DNA of 64,000 nt from Fennellomyces sp. T-0311 (Eukaryota; Mucoromycota; Mucoromycetes; Mucorales; Lichtheimiaceae), in assembly GCA_025266875.1 (NCBI GenBank), contig JALLLT010000005.1, positions 248,001-312,000 of the forward strand. Direction: 5' to 3'. Shown here one piece after another: positions 10,537-21,411 of this stretch. The stretch's first letter is position 1; each line of letters starts with the position of its first letter. Position numbers and translations under genes: made by a program. The notes beneath the pieces are model-generated. The model made no database searches. It saw nothing but the letters and a program-made list of their open reading frames with translations, and was not told where the DNA came from.

Positions 10537-12747
10537 TTAATCCAATTCCTCCTCCTCGTCACTGGACTCGTCTATAAGGCGCTGCTTTTTGTATCGGTTT
10601 GACCTTGGCGAAAAAAAAATAAACACTGGGTTTGCTTCATCTATAAAAAGTGGTTGTGCTGACAGTGTTGATGGTGCTGACGGTGTGGATGGTGTGGATG
10701 ATGTGGATGGTAAGGAAGTTGCTGATGACGATGCCACGGTGGAACTTGCGATTGAATTCATCTTCCTTTTTCGACTGATACGGTAGATAGCTGGTTTGAT
10801 GATACGTGCATTTTCAACCAATAAAGTCTGGATAAACGTAGATGTAAGTATCACTTTAATCACAAAAAAAAGAACATACCTTCAACGCAAGAAATGCGGT
10901 CATGGTTTCTTCCATATCGCGCAGCAGTACATTCTTTACCGGCATGTGTAGTTCGTCAGAAAGGCATGTGGCAACGTATACTTCTTCGTCAGGCAGCCAG
11001 AGCAAGGAGTACAGGTATCCAGAATTTCCTAAATGATATTCTTAGCTTTCTGTCTAAACCATCCCCACCAGACTGATCAACGTACCAATCCAGTCCATGG
11101 ACATCGTTTCTGCAATGCCGAACCTCTTCAAATTGTTCAGGATACTCGCATTCACCCTAAGATTCTTGCTTTGCTGGGATATCTTGGCATTGTTGCTCAC
11201 ATACGACCTCTTCCACTCGTTGGACGCAAGCTCGACTTTGGTGCTAGACTCCTTACACTTAAACAACAAATCAATCTTTCTCGCAAACGCCGCAGACGTG
11301 TCATGGGCCATGAATAGAACTTTGTTGGTCTCGATCTCGGATTTGGACGTCATCGAGCCTGATTCGCCGCTAACATAAGAAAAATTAGCGACGCTACTTC
11401 TAATGTTATGCAGCTGGCAGTTTTCTTACTCATTCAACAGGATATCGGTGTCTTTGAATACTAGGTCCAGGATTGATGCGGCTCTTCTGTAGAAGGTAAT
11501 TTCGCTCTCCTTTTCGTCGCTGGACCACAAACCAAAGTTCTCGACGCTACAGAAAAAACGTTTCGGGGTAAAAAGACATAATCTCCAGATGCTATATATG
11601 TTGTGTCGCGTCCACTCACACTCGTTCAAGACAGCACAAGACCAAATACATTTGGCTTGCCCGTTCTTTATTCTTTATACAAGTGAGCTTTCGCTCTTGT
11701 ATCATCGTTAGAACCGCGTCTGTGTCGTCCCTTTCTGCCACCAGAAAGATCTCATGCATGTACGCCTCGACTTCTGGTTCCAGCTTGGCGAGAGGTCGCG
11801 TTTCCATAGTGAGGAGCCTTGTCTTCACCTCATTATCAACTGTGGCAAGAATTACGTCCCTTATATTAGGATTGACAAAATTCACTACACGTGACAGACA
11901 TGATCTGGAGGGAAGAAAGATGTTATTTCAGGGTAATCATAAAAAAAGGAAATAGTCATAACATACTTTACAATGGCAACGTCGAGGGTACTCATATTGT
12001 TCAATTTCAGTTGTTGCGCTGCGAGGTACAATAGGGCACCTTTCATCGAACCGTCGCTCGACACACTATCCAAAATGCCGCTCTCATGTGCCGTCAGCGA
12101 TTTGCCGGTGAACTAGAAGTTTAGGTGAGTAACCAGAATACCTTACCAAAACTTAAACGTGTACCTTTTTGTACGCAATAAAATGGAGCTTTCCTTCCAA
12201 TTCCAACTCGTTGAAGTTTTCATGTACCACACGTTGTTGCTCCGGTGGTGACACTGGCTCTTGTTCAGATGGGAGTTGCTGTTCCGATGCTTGTGATGGT
12301 TGCGACGAAGAAGAAGAGTCTGCATTGATTTCTCTGAGGATTTCATCCATCGGTTTAGCTGTTGCAAGTAATCCATCCAGGTAAGATAGTTGGAAAGATT
12401 TTTTCGTCTGGTGCTGTTATAAAAAAAAGAAGGATGCATCAATATTAAAATAATTGCCACAGCACAAGCGCGTAATGAGTACCAGTTTTGCTGCTAATTC
12501 GCTAATGGGCTCCCACATTTTCTTATCAAAATGCTTGCTACAAATCAAAATCGATGCGCAGTATGAGTAACGCTGGACTTCGCACTTTTATGTACGCAAA
12601 TCAAAAATGAAAATACCTTGTCTTCACGTTCTCCAATTTGCCCTTGCACTTTAAAGATAACACGAACCGCTGCCTCCACATTGAATACAGCTCCTCTGCA
12701 GTTTTCCCATATTTGAACGACCATTTGGAAATGTTCTCAGAGTTCAT
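10537..12747 (-). CDS. Orphan multi-exon gene, acidic Ser/Thr/Pro-rich C-terminus
   Basis: From an ATG at 12747 (MNSENISKWSFKYGKTAEEL) exons can be followed leftwards with GT-AG boundaries. They include KHFDKKMWEPISELAAKL, an Asp/Ser/Gln-rich linker near 12350-12250 and HENFNELELEGKLHFIAYKK. Then come GALLYLAAQQLKLNNMSTLD, LEPEVEAYMHEIFLVAERDD, SILDLVFKDTDILLNE, KIDLLFKCKESSTKVE and GYLYSLLWLPDEEVYVAT. The last exon is a STP-rich tract ending in SSDEEEELD with a stop at 10537-10539. About eight exons are involved. There is no recognised domain or signal peptide. It lies wholly between the two halves of the L2HGDH/MBP1 duplication. Mucoralean lineage-specific proteins of this style are common; function unknown. 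Confidence 0.6.
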
Positions 12748-13191
12748 GCTAATGAAATCATTGAAACATGGATCATCGGAATCGCTAACATAAGCGTTTA
12801 ACGCTTATTTTCAAAAAGGCACAGACGTGAATTATCACTGAATTCAAACAGTGAAGCTATCAATTGAACAGTGTCTACCTTCGGATCCGTCAAAAGAAAC
12901 CATCAGCGGCTGTCAACTTGCAAAAATCGAGGAGTCGAGGATAGTGATTAATGCGTGCACGTGTCAAAGCGGGTCGCGAAAAGATACGCAGCTTCGTCAC
13001 AACGCTGCGGCGCTGACTGTGACCTTCGCTTCCAGCACTTTCTCAATCCGCCTACAAGAGGAATTCGTTGCTCAAGCTAGATTCAATGCATAAGCGAAGG
13101 TAATGCTTTTTTTTCCATTTTGTAATCAACTACTCAAATATTTTTTCAACATATTGCTATGGTAATCAAGAGAGAAGGCATCCTTCGGCCA
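12748..13191. other. Upstream region of the orphan gene
   Basis: No convincing gene. It is bounded by the ATG of the orphan gene on the left and the first 137-bp repeat on the right. The 80-codon frame on the plus strand at 12851-13093 has no recognisable content. Confidence 0.4.
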
Positions 13192-14946
13192 TGACAAGGG
13201 ACTTTGCGTGCGACCATTGCGTTTCATTCAAATGCTCCCAAGTGAGGTGGCTCTGTTTGTAACAGTATCGTGCGACAAGCAGCGTCACTGGAAGCGTATG
13301 TCGGGTACAGTCAAGCGGTGGTATCGACTGACAAGGGACTTTGCGTGCGACCATTGCGTTTCATTCAAATGCTCCCAAGTGAGGTGGTTCTGTTTGTAAC
13401 AGTATTGTGCGACAAGCAGCATCACTGGAAGCGTATGTCGGGTACAGTCAAGCGGTGGTATCGACTGACAAGGGACTTTGCATGCGACCATTGCGTTTCA
13501 TTCAAATGCTCCCAAGTGAGGTGGCTCTGTTTGTAACAGTATCGTGCGACAAGCAGCGTCACTGGAAGCGTATGTCGGGTACAGTCAAGAGGTGGTATCG
13601 ACTGACAAGGGACTTTGCGTGCGACCATTGCGTTTCATTCAAATGCTCCCAAGTGAGGTGGTTCTGTTTGTAACAGTATCGTGCGACAAGCAGCGTCACT
13701 GGAAGCGTATGTCGGGTACAGTCAAGAGGTGGTATCGACTGACAAGGGACTTTGCGTGCGACCATTGCGTTTCATTCAAATGCTCCCAAGTGAGGTGGCT
13801 CTGTTTGTAACAGTATCGTGCGACAAGCAGCGTCACTGGAAGCGTATGTCGGGTACAGTCAAGCGGTGGTATCGACTGACAAGGGACTTTGCGTGCGACC
13901 ATTGCGTTTCATTCAAATGCTCCCAAGTGAGGTGGCTCTGTTTGTAACAGTATCGTGCGACAAGCAGCGTCACTGGAAGCGTATGTCGGGTACAGTCAAG
14001 CGGTGGTATCGACTGACAAGGGACTTTGCGTGCGACCATTGCGTTTCATTCAAATGTTCCCAAGTGAGGTGGCTCTGTTTGTAACAGTATCGTGCGACAA
14101 GCAGCGTCACTGGAAGCGTATGTCGGGTACAGTCAAGAGGTGGTATCGACTGACAAGGGACTTTGCGTGCGACCATTGCGTTTCATTCAAATGCTCCCAA
14201 GTGAGGTGGTTCTGTTTGTAACAGTATTGTGCGACAAGCAGCATCACTGGAAGCGTATGTCGGGTACAGTCAAGCGGTGGTATCGACTGACAAGGGACTT
14301 TGCGTGCGACCATTGCGTTTCATTCAAATGCTCCCAAGTGAGGTGGTTCTGTTTGTAACAGTATTGTGCGACAAGCAGCATCACTGGAAGCGTATGTCGG
14401 GTACAGTCAAGCGGTGGTATCGACTGACAAGGGACTTTGCATGCGACCATTGCGTTTCATTCAAATGCTCCCAAGTGAGGTGGTTCTGTTTGTAACAGTA
14501 TCGTGCGACAAGCAGCGTCACTGGAAGCGTATGTCGGGTACAGTCAAGAGGTGGTATCGACTGACAAGGGACTTTGCGTGCGACCATTGCGTTTCATTCA
14601 AATGTTCCCAAGTGAGGTGGCTCTGTTTGTAACAGTATCGTGCGACAAGCAGCGTCACTGGAAGCGTATGTCGGGTACAGTCAAGCGGTGGTATCGACTG
14701 ACAAGGGACTTTGCGTGCGACCATTGCGTTTCATTCAAATGCTCCCAAGTGAGGTGGCTCTGTTTGTAACAGTATCGTGCGACAAGCAGCGTCACTGGAA
14801 GCGTATGTCGGGTACAGTCAAGCGGTGGTATCGACTGACAAGGGACTTTGCGTGCGACCATTGCGTTTCATTCAAATGCTCCCAAGTGAGGTGGTTCTGT
14901 TTGTAACAGTATTGTGCGACAAGCAGCGTCACTGGAAGCGTATGTC
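13192..14946. repeat. 137-bp tandem array, about 12.8 copies
   Basis: The period is exactly 137 bp, seen by stepping TGACAAGGGACTTTGC from 13192 to 13329, 13466 and so on. Twelve full units plus a partial one end at 14946 within GGAAGCGTATGTC. Units are almost identical and differ at about six recurring sites: GCGTGC/GCATGC, GCTCC/GTTCC, GGCTCTG/GGTTCTG, ATCGTG/ATTGTG, GCGTC/GCATC and AGCGG/AGAGG. Five of the six are C/T or G/A changes and three are at CpG. The period is not a multiple of three and the 88-codon frames stop in every unit, so the array is not protein coding. Confidence 0.97.
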
Positions 14947-15144
14947 AACTGCAAGGCTTGGCGCAAGTTGTGGATATCTACTGTGCAACTTCAGTTCGTG
15001 GCATAATATCAGAGCAAGGCCCTTTGGATTATTTATGTGGCATTACCGAGTGGATCAAGTTTGGTATGCTAGTATAAGAAGGTAACAGGTACATTAGTGC
15101 CATGGTTATTTTATTCATTGCTATCACCCGAGTAATCTAACTTT

Positions 15145-15690
15145 ATGTCTCCGTTCTTTACAGCGGCGCCTACGCTCTACTGTCCTTCAGGGCTACTGGT
15201 ATATCGAGGATTTATCGTTCAAACATGCGTATCATCTGAACTCTTTCCCGAACCTCGCGTCCAAAGATTCAACTTCATGAGGCAACAAACGAACGATTTC
15301 GCAGGTCATATCCGACTTAATCACGACACATCCGAGACAGCCAAACGAATGTGCCGACAGTGATTTGGGTGGTTTCGCTCCCTACACCACAATCTTTCAT
15401 GCCGCTCCCTTCTTCACTGGACCAATCCTTGTCTCTTTGAATCCGACATATGCATATTATGCCAAGAAGACGTTGACGATTTGGAACACTTCCTCTTCCG
15501 TTGCTCGAGAAAACGAAAGTTTGGCGCAAAGTCTGGCATGATCTACTCCTTCTCTAATACGATGACGATCAAGTTCTCGGTGCCATTCTCAAACTGCAAT
15601 TTCCACGGTCTCCACCAATCGTTAGTAGCAACACTATCGTCGAATCAACAATGCACAGTCTATGGAGCAATCATTAGGCCAAGGTTTTCG
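15145..15690 (+). mobile_element. Degenerate 3' remnant of a non-LTR retrotransposon
   Basis: The plus strand near 15380-15530 encodes LHHNLSCRSLLHW and CILCQEDVDDLEHFLFRC. The second has CX2CX8HX4C spacing, the zinc-knuckle seen at the C-terminus of LINE-type reverse transcriptases. After one frameshift the text continues WRKVWHDLLLL and DDDQVLGAILKLQFPR, again like the tail that follows that knuckle. Stops and frameshifts show it is dead. No polymerase motif (FADD/YADD) was found upstream, so only the 3' end remains. The identity is inferred from the motif alone. Confidence 0.45.
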
Positions 15691-16296
15691 ACAACACCCC
15701 ATTTGCCACTAGGCATGTTTTCAAGTTGACAAACAAACAAACGTATAGCAGAACAAAAATTACTGCATGTGTATGGAAATACAACTGGGATAAAAATGCC
15801 TGTATTCTGTCATTATTAAAAACGCTTGCTTTGTAATTAAGTCTACTCTCCGTTTGTTCGTTTATGTCTGTCATTACCTCGAAATGAGACGTTGGTGGCC
15901 GGAACTAACATATCTGATGCTAGAGCTTGTTCAGAAACATCGAGAATCCCAATCACCAATTCGATACGGCGTACACCATGAAAGCGTTTTAAGATTGTTA
16001 TGCATTAGTTTACTCGAAATGACAGCTTCATATGCTGTACCTTGTTACTTGTCGTGTGCAATTTTATGCGTCATGCTAATTATGGACAAAATAAGGCATG
16101 GTACCAGGCCACAATTGCTTGTAACCTATTACCGTACCTGAAAACTCATGTGAACGAAAACGTATTTCGTAAAGAACTACATTATCAAACTTGCGTGCCA
16201 TACAAAATCAAGGACCAAAAAAGAGGCAGAAGAACAGATAACAATCGCTTGCGACCTGCTACTGTGCCTTATATGTATTAAGAATTATCACATACT

Positions 16297-16421
16297 ACAA
16301 TGCCTGGATGGGCCATCCGATCAACTTTAGAACCACACCATCACCTACAGCCACAGGTTCCTTAGCAATTGCAGGAATGCTTTTCGACGCAGTTGCCGAG
16401 GATTTTGAATGGAACAAATAA
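16297..16421 (+). pseudogene. Decayed copy of the L2HGDH last exon
   Basis: Bases from about 16297 to the stop TAA at 16419-16421 match the last exon of L2HGDH at 9673-9796. Shared stretches include CACCATCACCT, CAGCCACAGGTTC and GATTTTGAATGGA. Similarity continues past the stop (AATAAAA-AATAGA-GCAATTATGA). Several substitutions and small indels interrupt the frame. No upstream L2HGDH exons precede it. Confidence 0.88.
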
Positions 16422-16435
16422 AACAATAGATGCAA

Positions 16436-18319
16436 TTATGAGCCTTTATTATTTGCCTCGTCATGCCGTAGACGTTCCACATACTGGATAACTTGTGGTA
16501 GGTCTAGATCCGGTGGATTGCTTTCTACGGAAGCCAGCAATAGCTCCAATATCTCGTCTATCTCGTCTACCGACATATTGCAACATGCTGCAATAAGACG
16601 TTTGCACTGCATCTCCTTTTCCGACGAGTGTGCCTTCAGATCTTCAATCTGATTAGCGAGTTCCTCCCGAATTTGACCGTGCGCCTCTGCTTGTGCTTCC
16701 AGGATTTGTACTCGTTCTTCTAACCAACGTTCCCGTGCCTGTGGTTCCCGATCTGGATCGGTTTGACTGTTTGTGTTGTAGTCAAGAGCATCCTCCAGTT
16801 TCCGCATCAATTCATACGATTCTGCCAATTTCTGTCCTTTGGTTTGTTGCATTGCTAATTTCCTTCGTGCCTCACTCAATTCCAGCATGACTGTTTGAAG
16901 TTGTGTTTGTGTGCGTTCTAATTGTTGATCTCGTTCCCGAAGCTGTGATGCATGATCCTCGTCGATTTCATCCATGAGCTTTTGCACAGCTATTAGAAAT
17001 GCGGATCAGATAATCGTTCCACATTACGTATAGAGTGTGACCTACTGGAAACAATCTCGCGCCCGCGCGGATTTGATGCATATACTTTCTTTGGAATATC
17101 AGGAATAGGGGTATCCAATGGCTATTATACTTTGGTGAGTGACCGCACCCTTTTCAAATCCAAGACGTGCTACCTGTTTTGATTCTGCGGCTTTCCGAGT
17201 AATCGAGCTGAACTCGTTTAGCATTGTCACCATAGTATCGAGTCCATGTCGCATGGCAATGCTTAGTCCAGTATCACCCTTGACATCTTCCACATGGATC
17301 ACTGATTGTATATGACGTGCGCTAACAACTGCGTTCAAGATATGCTTCATGTAGAACATGGCGGCGTCGTATCGTCCGTGTTCAGATGCTGTTAGCGCCG
17401 CATGATGGATGACAGTCCTCCTCCGCCGATCCATGATAGGAATGGACTCCTTTAGGTGATCCAAGAGTGCTGGAAAACAATGTGAATCGAAGCAATGCGT
17501 CATCATGACACCACGCATGAGTGCTGTTTCACCAGCATAGTTGACACGGGTTGCATCTGCGCCGCGGTTGATGAGTAGTTCCAACGTTTTTATCCGAGCC
17601 AATGAAGCTGCCCAATGTAGTGCTGTATTCCCCTGGTCATCGATCACGAGGTTGATGTCGATATCCGGTGGTTTGAGTAATTCGACTACTTGCGGCGAGT
17701 CATCAGGTGATATAAAGAGACCCATTAACAAACTGCGGTGCTTCTCCTCGTCTGCTACTTTGATTTTCTTTCGTGGTCGATCTTCGATTGGGCGCTTTGG
17801 GTGTGGTGATGCTAATGATAGAGGGGATGCGCTGCTGAGTGGTGAAGGAGGTGGCGAGGCGGTGTGTGGTGGATCGTAATGTGCAAGGGCTTCTTCTTTG
17901 GTGGGTAGCTTGCTATCGTCATCGTCATACTGTGAAGGATCCATTTCAAACAGAGGTCGAACTAGTTCGTAAACACCATATCTGTCTGCAAGCTCTATGC
18001 CTATTTCCACAGGAATCCTGTACGTATGTTGGAATAAGTTTCTTTGTACTCCAATGTCCAAAAAGTCTTACCATGTGCCTTGAAATTTCCCATAACCGCC
18101 TTGAACTTTTTCATGAACACCTGGTAGAATCTCTCGCTCGACGATGCGCGTTCGTTTCCCCTTGTCAAAACCGGCAGCTTTTAGAATTTGCGTCGAATTT
18201 ACGTATGAGTCCTTTCGCCTACGCATAATTGGCTCCCCCCGCGCCAACATCTCGTAGACATAGACACCAGAGTACATTGCTCTATAGACTTCGGTGGTGT
18301 AATCCTTGTAATCCTGCAT
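16436..18319 (-). CDS. APSES/KilA-N transcription factor, MBP1/SWI4 family
   Basis: Exons 18319-18072, 18017-17174, 17121-17046 and 16989-16436 join in frame to 573 residues. The N-terminal APSES DNA-binding domain includes [15 protein letters not shown]-like [32 protein letters not shown] and [12 protein letters not shown] completed across the intron as [17 protein letters not shown] Ser/Pro-rich linker with a basic patch ([15 protein letters not shown]) follows. Ankyrin repeats ([37 protein letters not shown]) come next, then [15 protein letters not shown] and a long coiled coil. This is the MBP1/SWI4 order: such factors bind MCB/SCB-type sites with a SWI6 partner and drive G1/S genes. An in-frame ATG at 18388 would add 23 residues, but CACATGCAG there resembles an acceptor, so a further 5' exon is possible. 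Confidence 0.88.
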
Positions 18320-18763
18320 GTGCAACCCAACAAGGTAATAAAAGGGGGTAAAAATGGTGTAACTGGTAAGAAAGACGCGTTCGGACATGGAATCGGTTTC
18401 AGGATCGCGTTTCTACGCGTTCGTCATGGTGGCTAAGCCCCTTTTCCATTCATGCGGCATCCGGTTCCTAGGTTTCAGATGGATCTCTGCAGACAGATAT
18501 CGTTACTGTTGCCGTGATTACCTTTGTAGCTTGGTGATAATCAGACAAACTGGTTGCTTGGAAGCAACCTATTGTGTGGAAAAAAGGAATGAGCAAACAA
18601 AAATAAACGTCGCTTCCCAAGTTGCAGCTTTGCTCTCTTTTAAAATACCACCTAGTATCATCAATATACACTAGGCCATTACCTTCGTATAGAATCTATA
18701 TGTATTACTTCTTGTCGCACATGTGGTGGGTGGAGTGACAGGCGAAGTTGATGCAAGGTTCTG

Positions 18764-19224
18764 TTAAAGCACACGAAGTACGGCTCTCGGAAGTGGAGGG
18801 GGAGGGAAAGTCTTCAATGAGTTTTGGTACACAACTTCAGCGCCTTCAGGATGGTTGCTTGGTGCAGAGATTTCAAAACTACGAGTTTCTAAAACCTATT
18901 TGTAAAGTTAGATCGACTTTGTAAACACTTTTATATGATGCCAATGAATCTTACCAGTGCATGTTCGCATATAGCTGGGTCCACTTCGAGAGAAAAAAAA
19001 ATGCCCAGCATAACTTTTTCCAACAAAAATACCTTCCTTCTCTGCAGCCCAATCCTCAAGCGACTCATCCACGTATACAATATGATGGATCTTGCCGTTT
19101 ACGTCATGGTAGGCATGGGCATCGATGTAATAATGGACGAACAGTTCTTGAAATTATGCTACGGCACCCAATCCGTCTCGTCGCTACCGCTCACGCTGAG
19201 GTACTGGGGGGATTCTGCATCCAT
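18764..19224 (-). CDS. Small unidentified spliced gene or fragment
   Basis: A possible start at 19224 gives MDAESPQYLSVSGSDETDWV. After a likely intron come FVHYYIDAHAYHDVNGKI, HHIVYVDESLEDWAAEKE and FVGKSYAGHFFFSRSGPSY. A GTAAGA donor near 18954 and an AG acceptor near 18898 join this to SFEISAPSNHPEGAEVVYQ and a proline-rich end with a stop at 18764-18766. The coding character is good but the product is short, about 120 residues. The family is not recognised. It may be one domain of a once larger protein. Confidence 0.4.
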
Positions 19225-19863
19225 TCATCGCCGCCTGTCCAACCAATGGGGGAGGAGAGTTTACTCGAGTACGGATGATTCGTGCTTGGTTTAGATTCAA
19301 GACCAGTAAAGCTCCCAGTCTTTCCGCATGTATTCGTACCATCAAGGCGTTAAATATATATATACCTCTTGCCAGGTTATCGAACTAATACTCAAACCCA
19401 TGAGGATCCTGGGTGAATGTGGTATCGCTTAACGAGAAAAGGCTTTTGAATGACGAGACCAGAAATAAGCTTATGTTTTATTGAAGAAAGTCACTTCCTA
19501 TTTATACTGATGATGAGTCGAGACAGAGAAGACGAATGCTTTTTGTAATAGTCTCAAAGATCCATGTTATCACCGAGTTTCATATGATCTTGCCACAATG
19601 TCGAAGAGATCGAAGATCTGAGAGCAAGTTAACGGAGTTGCCTTACATGATCGGTAAAGCCTGATCAAGGTTGCACATAAGAGCAAATGGGGCAATCGAT
19701 AACTGTATGGTTGTTGATGTCGTAATGACAGTGGATATAATCAAGGACTAAGAGAAAGCACGTAACCATGGATGACGGTGTATGTCGAGGATACGACAGT
19801 GAAGCTGGGCAGCGACCGAAGCTCTGGATACCGGTGTCGTACGAGCCGACGCCGCTGATCTTG
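19225..19863. other. Intergenic stretch without a supported gene
   Basis: No coding frame with family similarity or splice-consistent exons was seen on either strand. A TA-dinucleotide run lies near 19355-19366. Confidence 0.4.
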
Positions 19864-21067
19864 TCACTCTCGAGTGTTTGGTCTGTCAGCTGCTAATCCG
19901 TATCGGGCTTGTTTTTGGGCCATAATATCGCTGGCATGCGTAGAGGCCGATACACTTCTTGGTCCTGGTGGAGGAAGTCCTTGCAGTTCTGCGCGGATCA
20001 GTTGCCCACGTGTACGTTCTAATCAAAGCATCAGTATCTTCTCAATATATGATAGGCTCATATATACCTATTTGACGGGTGGTAGTCAAATTCTGCTCCT
20101 GGCCCTTGACAGCATTGATTCGTTCTGCGATATCGCTTTGTGCTTCTCGTGCCTCCTCTCGACGAATCACTTCATCGGAAAACTCCGCCGTTCGGGGCAC
20201 CAGATGCATATCTTCTTCCGTAATCATTTCCAAGATGACGTCCACGAATATGACCGTTCTGAACCACGAAAGTAGCATCAGTCGCAATATCAACGGCTCC
20301 GCTGCTCCGTGGCTAACAAATCCAGGATGAAGATGCGGGATAAGTATCGCTTTGTGTTGTACTCCCGCTTGAGTGGCCGCATCGTAAAGATGGTCATAGT
20401 CAATTATCTCGTGCGTGACGATCTTTGGCATGTATTCGTTAAGATCAAGTGAAAAACTATCAGTCAATAAAGAGAATGTAAGTTTCTGTTGAAAGTAGAC
20501 TTTGCATATCTTTACCTACCTTGAAATTGGGAGTAAGCAACAGAAGCAGGCAGATATCCCATCGAAACGATCAATGTGGAGCGAAGTACTTGGAGACCTC
20601 TGGCTGATATTGACGTAAGCGACATTTTGTCCATCCTCTAGTGGAAGGCGGGTTCGGTATCCGTTGAGGTATGTTTCACGAAGTTGTTCACGAACGTTGT
20701 CGAGTGTCTCATTCGCAAAGCGGAACGTTTGCGCCAGAGTCGTGAACAGGTACTGGAACGCTCTGTCGATGGGTCCAGTGTTTTGGAGGCTTCCGACATC
20801 GTGATGCTCCGGTATATATCCCCGGTAATAGCCACCAGGCTGGGAGTTCAAAAGTACGGTACGGCCAAGGAAGGGAATCAAGACTTGCTCGCGACCATCA
20901 ACAGCACCACGTTGATGGGGGTTTGCTGTCGCGCCTTCCACTGATATATTGGGAATTGCAAAGGTGCGACTCGCCGGTGGGTTCGCGAGGGTTCGATGCA
21001 TGCATCCCCAAAAGTTCTTGAACCTTGATGGGGAACCGCCTTGACCGATGTCTTCAAAGTGTCGCAA
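19864..21067 (-). CDS. Orphan spliced gene, product unknown
   Basis: The first visible exon (21067 down to about 20521) encodes HFEDIGQGGSPSRFKNFWG, VDGREQVLIPFLGRTVLL and AFQYLFTTLAQTFRFANETL. A GTAGGT donor and a TAG acceptor join it to FSLDLNEYMPKIVTHEIIDY, with a hydrophobic stretch LILRLMLLSWFRTVIFVDVI. A second short intron near 20065-20026 leads to RGQLIRAELQGLPPPGPRSV and a stop at 19864-19866. All joins keep the frame. No domain is recognised. The hydrophobic stretch might be one membrane segment. The exon at 21.4-21.9 kb may belong to the same gene, with the MITE inside the intron; the true start is therefore uncertain. Confidence 0.55.
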
Positions 21068-21146
21068 TCGTGATGTCGACTGGCTTGTGCAACCGGCGTA
21101 CCGAATGTAGACGAACCGTTGGTGCCTTGTTCTCTCTCTTCGTATA

Positions 21147-21318
21147 CAGTGGCCGCTTTATATAACGATATGATGGTGCATCGAAAATTATATCGCTATA
21201 TCAAAATATACTTATATAAAATGGGATTTGACAGTGATTACCGTTTTGGTGCATCGAGAATTGTATCGTTATATCAAATTATCGTTATATAAAATATCAT
21301 TATATAAAGTGGCCACTG
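21147..21318. mobile_element. 172-bp MITE with terminal inverted repeats and TA duplication
   Basis: The left end CAGTGGCCGCTTTATATAA and the reverse complement of the right end CAGTGGCCACTTTATATAA match over about 25 bp with two differences. TA dinucleotides flank both sides (21145-21146 and 21319-21320). Inside, GGTGCATCGA-AATT-TATCG-TATATCA occurs twice as an imperfect direct repeat. TA duplication and CAGTGG-type ends with ATAACGA fit Tc1/mariner superfamily elements of the pogo/Tigger type. It has no coding capacity, so a transposase would have to act in trans. Confidence 0.85.
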
Positions 21319-21411
21319 TAGATTTAAAAGAAAAACGCTACCGACCGGGTACTCTATCGTGGTTTATATGTTAACTTACTATTTTACGTATTAATGTATA
21401 TACGAAACTTA

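Noticed and set aside
13192..14946. CRISPR-like array
   Set aside because: Units are contiguous copies without unique spacers and the genome is eukaryotic.
13270..15085. Series of 88-codon and 68-codon frames on both strands
   Set aside because: They are translations of the 137-bp repeat, which is not a multiple of three, and every unit ends in a stop.
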